Source: Aliarcobacter sp017996075
GTDB taxonomy: Bacteria; Campylobacterota; Campylobacteria; Campylobacterales; Arcobacteraceae
Assembly (NCBI RefSeq): GCF_051062515.1
Contig: NZ_JAMXEK010000014.1
Reading direction: 5' to 3' (one strand)
DNA length: 39,498 nucleotides
The notes beneath the pieces are model-generated. The model did no database searches. It saw only the letters and a program-made list of their open reading frames with translations, and was not told the origin of the DNA. This document shows, in pieces, positions 32,866-39,498 of the stretch; positions within the stretch are counted from its first letter, which is position 1, and every line of letters starts with the position of its first letter. The translations under genes and the position numbers were made by a program.

Positions 32866-34068
32866 CTAGTGCCCATGTCCGTCACCCATTGATGATTTTA
32901 ATACCAATGACTTCACATAATATGTTTTATCACTGACATACTCTTCATTAATATTTAAACCTTCAATGGCAACATAAGAGTCATCTTGATTAACAATTTT
33001 TACATCTCTTGCTTCATATTGAGGTTCTTCTTCATGAGAATCACCCTCTTTTTTATGTTCATCATTATGTTCATCTTTGTCATTATGTTCATCTTTATGC
33101 CCATCTTTATCTTCATGCTTATCTTCTTTATCATGCTCATCATTGTGTTCTTTACTGCTTTTTGCTTTCTCTTCATGAACTTCCTGTTTTGGTACAAAAA
33201 CAACCCATTCATTATTTAAAAAAGTCAGTGCGGTTTTTTTAACTGCCAAATATTTTTTATCAGTATTGATATATAAAGTAGAGTTAATATATGAATTGAT
33301 AAATAATCCATCAATAGGTTCATTTATACTTGATAATACAACAATTCTTTGAGTGGTTTCATCCAATTCAGGCAAGATTTTGTCTATATAAGTGGCAAAG
33401 GTTTTGTTGTTATGTGTAATAGTAATTTTTTGTCCCACTTTTAAATCATTTGCATAGGATAAAGGAATATAAGATTTAAGATAAAAAGCTTGCTCCTTTA
33501 TAACTGTAGCAATTTCTGTATCTTTTGAAACAGTTGCATGTTTTCCCTTTAACAATGTTCCAATACGTCCTGCATTGTGTGCTCTTAAAATATATTTTGA
33601 TGTAGTATTACTTATATTTTTTGTTTCTATTCCTAAGGTCTCTAACTGTGATGTTAAGGTCTCAAGTTTGGCTAACATTTCATTGTTTTCAATATTGATA
33701 CGATTTAATGCTTCTAAAGATATGATGCCTTTATCATAAAGCTGTTTGTTGGCTTCATACGTTTTATTCATACTCAAATATTGATTTTTTAAAGAGAGAT
33801 ATTCAGCACTCATTTTTGACAGTTCAATTGATTCAATCAAAGCTATTTTTTGACCTTTGTTAACTGTTTCTCCTTCTTTAACATAGTACTCTGTAATTTG
33901 ACCATCCAACAAAGTCATGATGGATTGTTTTGCCGAAGAGAGCTGAACAATTTTTGAATTTAATTCAATCGATTTCCCAAATTCATGAATTTGAACTTTT
34001 TCTATGGGTATTTCAATCGCATAAAGTCCAATAATAAAAGATAAACTAATTAATAAGATTTTGTGCAT
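32866..34068 (-). CDS. czcB: RND membrane-fusion adaptor, CzcB-like, His-rich
   Basis: The protein has 400 residues. A signal peptide (1-17) is followed by the lipoyl/biotinyl half-motif (about 50-80), a helical hairpin (about 85-150) and beta-barrel domains. A long insertion at 298-345 is almost only His, Asp, Glu and Lys, containing ten or more histidines, and the C-terminus ends MGDGHGH. These stretches likely bind metal in the periplasm and may capture ions for the pump. It lies 8 nt upstream of czcA. Its start overlaps the 3' end of czcC by 23 bases. Confidence 0.88.
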   Translation of the reverse strand: MHKILLISLSFIIGLYAIEIPIEKVQIHEFGKSIELNSKIVQLSSAKQSIMTLLDGQITEYYVKEGETVNKGQKIALIESIELSKMSAEYLSLKNQYLSMNKTYEANKQLYDKGIISLEALNRINIENNEMLAKLETLTSQLETLGIETKNISNTTSKYILRAHNAGRIGTLLKGKHATVSKDTEIATVIKEQAFYLKSYIPLSYANDLKVGQKITITHNNKTFATYIDKILPELDETTQRIVVLSSINEPIDGLFINSYINSTLYINTDKKYLAVKKTALTFLNNEWVVFVPKQEVHEEKAKSSKEHNDEHDKEDKHEDKDGHKDEHNDKDEHNDEHKKEGDSHEEEPQYEARDVKIVNQDDSYVAIEGLNINEEYVSDKTYYVKSLVLKSSMGDGHGH

Positions 34069-35242
34069 TGATATCTCCTTGGATGTAATTTATGTTAATT
34101 GCATTTTGATTTAATGCAATATTGATTTTAATAAGATTCTCTTTTGTTTGAATCACTTGGTTTTTTATATTTAAAAGCTCCATTAGGGTTGTTTGAGAAA
34201 CTTTATATTTTTCTAAAAACATTTCAAGAACTTCCATTTTTAATTTTAATACATTCTCATTTTTTAATTTTAACTTTTCCAGTAACTCTCTTTGTATTAA
34301 AAGTTTAGAGTGTTCTGTCTGTATGGAGTTTTTTTCATTCTCAATTAAAAAATTCATTTTTTTTGCTTCTAATTGTGCTATTCTTTTTTCTTCATACTTT
34401 GTATTAAAAAGAGGAAAAGGAAAACTTAGAGCAACACCATTGACAATTTGGTCAGGTTCTTTACTGTATGAAGCAGTCACATCAACTGTTTCAAGAATAT
34501 TGGAAGTTAATTCAGCTTCAGCTTGTGCAATATCTTTTTTATGAATCAGAAGGTTTAACTCAGGGTTTTCAGAGATATCTGATTTCTTAACTTCAAAAGT
34601 ATGATTCGTGTTTATCTCAATTTTTTCTTTGATACCTGCAAGTTTCAATAACTCATAATAGCTTTCAATCGAAGATATATTTAAACTATCATATTGTGTT
34701 TGTTGTTCCAAAAATATAGCTTTGGCTTGAAGCATATCTGCTCGTGAAATTGAACCAACAGCATGACGTTCTTGAGAAATATCATAAATGGTCTTTGCAA
34801 TGTTCGTCGCATCTAGCATTAAGTCAAGAAGCATTTTTTCTTGTGCATAAACAGTAAAATATAAAGAGATATTTCGAATAAAATCGGATGTATTTAACAT
34901 ATATTCACTGTTAGCACCTTTTACAATTGCTTGTGAAAAACGCTCTTTATCACCTGATACGCCCCATAATCTAAATGGTTGGGTAAGGCTAATATTATAA
35001 CCACTATCATTAGAACCATCATTGGGTTTATATTTTGAAAACTCTCCACTTAAAGTGGGGTTTTCATATCGTAATTGTTTATAACTTTCTTGTTTAGCTT
35101 GTTCAACTCCAATAGCTGAAGATTGCAAATAAGGACTTGTTTCAATTGCTTTATTTAAAAATTGATTAAAATCATCTGCAAAAAGTACTCCACTACTGCA
35201 AGAAAACAAGATAAACATAGAAATTAATCTATTTTTTATCAT
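34046..35242 (-). CDS. czcC: Outer-membrane efflux channel, CzcC/TolC-like
   Basis: The protein has 398 residues. The signal peptide (MIKNRLISMFILFSCSSGVLFA) is followed by the outer membrane efflux protein family's two repeats of long helices and barrel strands. Recognisable segments include LNKAIETSPYLQSSAIGVEQAKQE and LFNTKYEEKRIAQLEAKKMNFLIE. It forms the trimeric exit duct of the efflux complex. It precedes and overlaps czcB. Confidence 0.88.
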   Translation of the reverse strand: MIKNRLISMFILFSCSSGVLFADDFNQFLNKAIETSPYLQSSAIGVEQAKQESYKQLRYENPTLSGEFSKYKPNDGSNDSGYNISLTQPFRLWGVSGDKERFSQAIVKGANSEYMLNTSDFIRNISLYFTVYAQEKMLLDLMLDATNIAKTIYDISQERHAVGSISRADMLQAKAIFLEQQTQYDSLNISSIESYYELLKLAGIKEKIEINTNHTFEVKKSDISENPELNLLIHKKDIAQAEAELTSNILETVDVTASYSKEPDQIVNGVALSFPFPLFNTKYEEKRIAQLEAKKMNFLIENEKNSIQTEHSKLLIQRELLEKLKLKNENVLKLKMEVLEMFLEKYKVSQTTLMELLNIKNQVIQTKENLIKINIALNQNAININYIQGDINAQNLIN

Positions 35243-35301
35243 TTACTTTCCTTAGTATAAGTTTGCTCTATAAATATAGAGATAGAATGAATGAAAGTAA
35301 A

Positions 35302-35613
35302 TTAAATAATAGGTGGTTTGAGTAGAAATGTGGAGAATTGAAAGATATAGTTTGTTGCTTTTAAAGTTTCATTGATATTTCTAAATTCAAATTTTGAAAT
35401 ATAATCATTTTGGTTAAGGACATAAGAGTGGTGGCACTTATGATGCTTTTCACAAACTTCAGTATCTACTGAAGATGTATTAAACTCTGTTGCAAACTGT
35501 TTGGAAGTTATAACACAGTTTTTTTCATCATTGAAAAACTCAAAAGCAAACGAGTGTACAGAAGAAAATAAGATAGAAAAAAAAACAATAGATAAAACGA
35601 TATTTTTTTTCAT
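35302..35613 (-). CDS. Small His/Cys-containing exported protein, first gene of efflux operon
   Basis: The protein has 103 residues from the ATG at 35613, chosen for its AAAGGA ribosome site 5 nt upstream; an ATG 27 nt earlier gives an extra N-terminus ahead of the signal peptide. The signal peptide MKKNIVLSIVFFSILFSSVHSFA is followed by a ~80-residue mature part with three cysteines and CEKHHKCHHSY, a likely metal-binding patch. It occupies the position of CzcI-like or other periplasmic sensor proteins in metal efflux operons. No exact family is recognised. Confidence 0.6.
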   Translation of the reverse strand: MKKNIVLSIVFFSILFSSVHSFAFEFFNDEKNCVITSKQFATEFNTSSVDTEVCEKHHKCHHSYVLNQNDYISKFEFRNINETLKATNYIFQFSTFLLKPPII

Positions 35614-35639
35614 AAATTCCTTTCGTAAGTTCAAGTGCA

Positions 35640-35645
35640 ATTATA
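35640..35645 (-). promoter_or_regulatory. -10 of the metal-efflux operon
   Basis: TATAAT preceded by TGA (extended -10 form) on the minus strand lies 26 nt upstream of the first ATG at 35613. It should drive the small exported gene, czcC, czcB, czcA and the YtkA-like gene. Confidence 0.6.
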
Positions 35646-35749
35646 TCAAAATTTATTTAACGAATTATTAATTAATTTTACAAAAACTTGATTTGAATAA
35701 CTTTATCCAATCTATTTTGGTATTTTTCTTTTTTGAGAAAAAATATATT

Positions 35750-35850
35750 AAGCTTAGTTTAAATATTGTTAGTAAAAAAATACCTTTGTAGGGCTATACT
35801 CCATATTTAAGCAACTTGGAACTTTTCGTACCTTTATGCAGAAGTACCCT
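35750..35850 (-). pseudogene. Decayed copy of the DUF3147-like 3' end
   Basis: On the minus strand one frame reads IGYFCIKVRKVPSCL, matching VGYIYIKVLKATHVL of the gene at 35983, and TAGGGCTAT also recurs nearby (35791 and 35952). Stop codons break the frame upstream. The remaining parts of 35646-35977 contain no gene. The likely history is a local duplication followed by decay. Confidence 0.4.
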
Positions 35851-35982
35851 ATTTATTATAAAAATCTATCTTTGTTTAGATTTCGTAATGGTAGCACTTT
35901 TAGAATTATAAGAGGCTAAGTTTATATTTCAACGAGAATTAATAGATTTATAGGGCTATTTTAAAACCTTTGATACTTTAGA

Positions 35983-36177
35983 TTAAGTAATCTTTAAGAC
36001 GTGTGTCGCTTTTAGTACCTTTATGTAAATGTAGCCAACATATATCCAAATAAAAGCCAACACGGATACAAAAGGTATAGATGCTAAGATAGCTCCAATC
36101 AATGAACTTCTTTTTGAAAGTTCTGATATACCTACAATTAAAATAGCAGAAATTAAAACTTTTATAATGTAATACAT
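35983..36177 (-). pseudogene. Truncated DUF3147-like membrane protein
   Basis: The first ~48 residues (MYYIIKVLISAILIVGISELSKRSSLIGAILASIPFVSVLAFIWIYV) match the start of DUF3147-type small membrane proteins, which usually reach about 115 residues with four helices. Here the frame ends after 64 residues with an unrelated tail. It is probably a truncated gene; a short two-helix protein could still be made. Confidence 0.55.
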
Positions 36178-36231
36178 TCAAAAACCTTTTTTATTTTAGA
36201 TAGTTATTTGAAAATATGAGAGAATAAAATA

Positions 36232-36894
36232 TTATCTAATATTAAATCTATATCCAATTCCTTTGAGGGTTGTTATAGTTTCATCATTAAGTTTTTTTCT
36301 TAAATTTTTAATGTAAGTTCTTATTGTTGTAGATTCAGGCATTTCATCATAAAGCCAATTATTTACTGATATTTCATCTATAGAAATAGCTTTATTTTTA
36401 TTTTTTAGAAAATATTCTAAAATTTTTGATTCTATTTTTGATAAATTAAACTCTTCATTATTTCTTATGATAACTTTCTTTTCATAATTATAAAAAGTGT
36501 CATTATCTATTTTTATTTGTCCATGATTATCAATTTGTCTTAATCTTTTTACATTTTCAATTCTGAGTTGTAATTCACTTAATTCAAATGGTTTTTTAAT
36601 ATAATCATCACAACCAGAGTTAAATCCTATCTTTACATCATCAGCTGTATGTCTTGATGTTATAAATATTATAGGGATATTAATATTATTTTGACGAATA
36701 TTTTTTAACAGTTCAAATCCTGTAATATTAGGAATATTAACATCGAATAATAAAAGGTCAAAACTCTCTTCATAGATTAACTCTTCAGCAATATTCCCAT
36801 CAAAAGCAGTAATTACATCATAATTTAAAGATAACAAAAATTCTTCAATTATCTCATTTAGAATAACATCATCTTCAAGTAAAAGTATTTTCAT
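36232..36894 (-). CDS. OmpR-family response regulator (intact)
   Basis: The protein has 220 residues. The receiver domain has the acidic pair E7-D8-D9, phospho-acceptor Asp51 in LLFDVNIP, and the conserved Lys in IKKP (about 101). The C-terminal winged helix (about 125-218) includes RTYIKNLRKKLND and ends GIGYRFNIR. It is transcribed toward the efflux operon. No kinase gene is adjacent on this strand; the only kinase nearby is the one at 38302. It could control the metal genes. Confidence 0.9.
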   Translation of the reverse strand: MKILLLEDDVILNEIIEEFLLSLNYDVITAFDGNIAEELIYEESFDLLLFDVNIPNITGFELLKNIRQNNINIPIIFITSRHTADDVKIGFNSGCDDYIKKPFELSELQLRIENVKRLRQIDNHGQIKIDNDTFYNYEKKVIIRNNEEFNLSKIESKILEYFLKNKNKAISIDEISVNNWLYDEMPESTTIRTYIKNLRKKLNDETITTLKGIGYRFNIR

Positions 36895-36917
36895 TTTATT
36901 AATATCCTATTTATTTT

Positions 36918-37346
36918 CTAATGAGATTCATACACACCTGTAGAACCATCTTTATTTACATACAATATATTATAAGCTTGTTTAGTATTTCCTTGCTCCA
37001 TTCCAGGACTTCCTATTGGCATACCAGGAACAGTAATTCCTAAAATATTTGGTTTTTCAACAAGCATTTTTTTTATTGCACTATAGTCTACATGACCTTC
37101 AATTACATATCCATCAACAAATGCTGTATGACATGATGTTTGTCCAGCTTGTAAACCAGCTTTTTGTTTTATATTATTAACCTCATTTGTTTCTATAACA
37201 TCTATTTTAAAACCTTTAGTCTTCATAATATCAATCCAGTCACTACAACAACCACAAAATGGTGATTTATAAACTGTCATAGTTTTACCTTCCATTGCAA
37301 AAATTGAACTAGTAATTAACATTAATGATAAAATAGTTTTCTTCAT
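36918..37346 (-). CDS. DUF411 periplasmic metal-binding protein
   Basis: The protein has 142 residues. The signal peptide MKKTILSLMLITSSIFA is followed by MTVYKSPFCGCCSDWIDIMK, with Cys31, Cys33 and Cys34 as the DUF411 motif. The rest has the thioredoxin-like order of the family, including SCHTAFVDGYVIEGHV and PGMPIGSPGME. DUF411 proteins sit in copper and other metal resistance loci and are thought to bind the metal. The gene ends 23 nt before the regulator start on the same strand, so they form an operon. Confidence 0.88.
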   Translation of the reverse strand: MKKTILSLMLITSSIFAMEGKTMTVYKSPFCGCCSDWIDIMKTKGFKIDVIETNEVNNIKQKAGLQAGQTSCHTAFVDGYVIEGHVDYSAIKKMLVEKPNILGITVPGMPIGSPGMEQGNTKQAYNILYVNKDGSTGVYESH

Positions 37347-37348
37347 AT

Positions 37349-37561
37349 TTATATTTCCTCTTTTAATTTTAATGTAGCTTTTATTGATTCAAACTGTTCT
37401 TGAGTTATTTCACCTTTTGCTAATCGTTTTTTTAATATATCTAATAAAGATGGTTTTTCTTTTGTATCAATTGAAATTAATAAATAAAAAAATATTGCCC
37501 AAAAAATAAACATTGTAAAACCATGAAATAGTGTCATGTTCATATTCATAAACTCAAACAT
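37349..37561 (-). CDS. SHOCT-domain membrane peptide
   Basis: The protein has 70 residues. One membrane helix (about 12-30) is followed by the SHOCT motif LLDILKKRLAKGEITQEQFESIKATL (39-64). Such C-terminal short domains occur on membrane proteins that oligomerise. It begins the operon with DUF411 (3-nt spacing) and the response regulator, divergent from the second regulator gene. Confidence 0.75.
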   Translation of the reverse strand: MFEFMNMNMTLFHGFTMFIFWAIFFYLLISIDTKEKPSLLDILKKRLAKGEITQEQFESIKATLKLKEEI

Positions 37562-37665
37562 AATAAATCCTTTTTTTATTTTGATTGTATCAAAAGTGTG
37601 TGGAGTGTATGAGTAAAAACAAATTAGTTTAAAACTTTTATGATAAAATCTTGTAAAGGATTTTT

Positions 37666-38324
37666 ATGAAAATACTCTTTCTTGAAGATGATATATTACT
37701 TAATGAAATTATACAAGAACACTTAGAAAACGAAGGTTACAGTGTTAAATCAACATTTACTGGATATGAAGCAGAAGAGTGATATACTCTGAGAAATTTG
37801 ATTTATTTCTTTTTTATGTAAATGTTCCTGGAATTACAGGCTTTGAATTATTAAAAAACGCAAGACAAAATGATATAAAAACACCTACTATTTTTTTAAC
37901 ATCTTTAAATATGGTTGATGATATTGAAAAAGGGTTTGTATCAGGTTGTGATGATTATGTAAAAAAGCCTATAGAACTAAAAGAATTAGATATAAGAATA
38001 AATAATATAAAAAGGTTATTTAATATTTTACCTAATGAAATTATGGAAATTTCACAAAATATATATTTGGATAGATTAAATTTATTTATTAAAATAAATG
38101 ATAAAGAGATATATATTGCAAGAAAAGAGTGTGAAATGCTATTATATTTAATAAATAATTATAAAAAAGTAGTAAGTATTGAAGAATTAAGTATAAATGT
38201 TTGGAGTTATGAAGATTCACCAAATCCATCAACAGTCAGAACATATATAAAGAATTTGAGAAAAATACTTGGAGAAGAATTTATTACAAATATAAGAGGA
38301 GTTGGTTATAGATTTAACAAATAG
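37666..38324 (+). pseudogene. OmpR-family response regulator with frameshift and Asp51-to-Tyr change
   Basis: The ATG at 37666 has AAAGGA upstream. The frame runs 38 codons (MKILFLEDDILLNE... EAEE), then meets TGA at 37780. One base earlier the correct frame continues (IYSEKFDLFLFYVNVPG ...) to the stop at 38324; inserting one base would restore an OmpR-type regulator very like the one at 36232. Residue 51, the phospho-accepting Asp in the intact paralogue (LLFDVN), is Tyr here (LFYVN). The winged helix, ending GVGYRFNK, is intact. A GTG at 37779 could start a shortened product. It is likely non-functional as a phospho-receiver. Confidence 0.75.
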
Positions 38325-39456
38325 TGAAAAAACAACATTTATAAGATTTTTATCTTTATACTTAGGTTCATCGTTTATTTTAATGACATTAGTAGCTTTT
38401 TTATATTACCAAAATGAAAAAACTTTATATTTTGATTTAACAAAAGCAAATATGCAAAATGTTACTTCAAAATTATCATCAAGAATAATATCTTCACATA
38501 TGACAAATACACCGTTGGATACTAGTAAATTATTAGAAACTAAAGAGTATAAGATTTCTTTTTATAATGAGAATAAAGAAAAAATTTTTGGTAATCTTGA
38601 TGATGATATAGATTTTTCAAAAGATTTAATTCAACATGAAGAACATTTTGTATTAGTTGATAAATCAACATTGGGTCATCTTGGAATATCTTATATTGCA
38701 ATTGAAGAAAACTTATATTCTGAAAAGATTAACAAATTAACAATTAATATTATTTTCATTTTCATTTTTATTTATTCAGTTATTTCTTTAATTGGGTTTT
38801 ATCTTGCAAAATTATTTCTAAAACCAATAAAAGACGAGAGAGAAAGATTAAATACTTTTATTAAAGATACAACACATGAATTAAATACACCAATAAGTGC
38901 CATTTTAATGTCAACCGAATCTACTAATTTAACACCTAAACAAATTGAAAGAGTTAAACTAAGTGCAAAAAGAGTATCTGAAATTTATAAAGATTTAACA
39001 TATGTATTTTTGGAAAATCATCTACATGAAAAAATCATAAATGAACTTTCATTGAATACTGTAATAAATGAGCAATTAAAGTATTTTGAAGCACTTGCAT
39101 CTAAAAAAAGAATTACTATTACCACAAATTTAGAGGAATTTGAATATAAAATTAATGAAGATGATTTTATAAGAGTTTTTAATAATTTAGTTTCTAATGC
39201 AATTAAATATAATAAAATGGGTGGAGAAATAGATATATCCTTAAAAAATAAAATTCTAACCATTAAAGATACAGGAATAGGTATTCAAGAAGAAAAAGTA
39301 AAAAATATTTTTGAGAGATATTATAGAGCAACTTCAGAACAAGGTGGTTTTGGAATAGGATTAAATATTGTAAGTAAAATATGTAAAGATTATAATATAA
39401 AAATAGTAGTTGATTCAGAATTAAATGAAAGTACAACTTTTAAATTAATTTTTTAA
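38302..39456 (+). CDS. Sensor histidine kinase
   Basis: The protein has 384 residues if started at TTG 38302; no ATG fits, so the start is unsure. Two membrane helices (about 15-36 and 147-170) bracket a ~110-residue periplasmic sensor. The dimerisation box DTTHELNTPISA carries His192. The ATPase domain has NNLVSNAIKYN, DTGIGI and GFGIGLNIV. The start overlaps the frameshifted regulator by 23 bases, so the pair formed one unit. It could phosphorylate the intact regulator at 36232, which is the closest paralogue. Confidence 0.85.
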   Translation: MVIDLTNSEKTTFIRFLSLYLGSSFILMTLVAFLYYQNEKTLYFDLTKANMQNVTSKLSSRIISSHMTNTPLDTSKLLETKEYKISFYNENKEKIFGNLDDDIDFSKDLIQHEEHFVLVDKSTLGHLGISYIAIEENLYSEKINKLTINIIFIFIFIYSVISLIGFYLAKLFLKPIKDERERLNTFIKDTTHELNTPISAILMSTESTNLTPKQIERVKLSAKRVSEIYKDLTYVFLENHLHEKIINELSLNTVINEQLKYFEALASKKRITITTNLEEFEYKINEDDFIRVFNNLVSNAIKYNKMGGEIDISLKNKILTIKDTGIGIQEEKVKNIFERYYRATSEQGGFGIGLNIVSKICKDYNIKIVVDSELNESTTFKLIF

Positions 39457-39498
39457 AAACTTCTATAAAATAAGAAACCTTCAAGAGTTAGTACTTGA

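Noticed and set aside
32986..33242. Open frames on both strands over the His-rich part of the adaptor gene
   Set aside because: They are shadows of the repeated His/Asp/Glu codons in the adaptor; composition is extreme and no ribosome site precedes them.

Overview
The window looks like chromosome from a low-GC member of the Campylobacterota, most likely Arcobacteraceae (Arcobacter/Aliarcobacter-like), carrying an accessory region on its right half. Grounds for this are the strong A+T bias, a tmRNA whose tag reads ANNTNYAPAYAKAA (the C-terminal APAYAKAA is typical of the class), the carboxy(nor)spermidine route to polyamines, and the tig-clpP-def and ThiI-rhodanese gene types. There is an assembly gap of 10 N at 26249-26258, so linkage between the two sides of the gap is not proven by sequence.

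Bases 1-5.1 kb hold small envelope genes and a possible defence or stress locus. Three genes for exported proteins (123 aa, a 163 aa beta-barrel, a 131 aa lipoprotein) each carry the same GACA-N5-TGTC palindrome at a fixed distance from a -10 box and from the start codon, which suggests one regulon. Next come a WYL-domain regulator, a four-helix membrane protein, an orphan CARF-PD-(D/E)XK nuclease of the Card1/Can2 (DUF1887) kind, and a small unknown partner. No CRISPR array or type III cas genes are visible.

Bases 5.1-20.2 kb are ordinary chromosome: ssrA (minus strand), the carboxynorspermidine dehydrogenase/decarboxylase pair, two tandem PPK2 polyphosphate kinases (the second with an extra N-terminal domain), tig-clpP-def, membrane proteins, exonuclease III, thiI, a putative Na+/H+ antiporter and a comM-type AAA protein.

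Bases 20.5-26 kb are an integrated mobile element. Its left end is a 55-nt copy of the 3' end of tRNA-Leu(GAG), from anticodon loop to CCA. Next to it are a tyrosine integrase, a small HTH protein, a RepA-like ATPase, an AlpA-like HTH protein with no standard start codon, and a relaxase-like mobilization protein. Upstream of the mobilization gene lie two large imperfect palindromes and a candidate nick region. An antitoxin/MazF-like toxin pair follows and is cut by the N gap. From the orientation of the tRNA fragment, the intact tRNA-Leu(GAG) should lie to the right, so the metal genes may be inside the same island.

Bases 26.3-39.5 kb hold a serine resolvase and a metal-resistance cluster: YnfA, a Zn/Cd/Pb-type P-type ATPase, a YtkA-like exported protein whose start codon appears lost, a CzcCBA-type RND efflux system with a His-rich adaptor, a DUF411 protein, a SHOCT protein, an intact OmpR-type response regulator, and a second regulator/kinase pair. 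That second regulator has both a frameshift and a Tyr in place of the phospho-accepting Asp. Two degraded DUF3147-like pieces lie between the efflux operon and the regulators.
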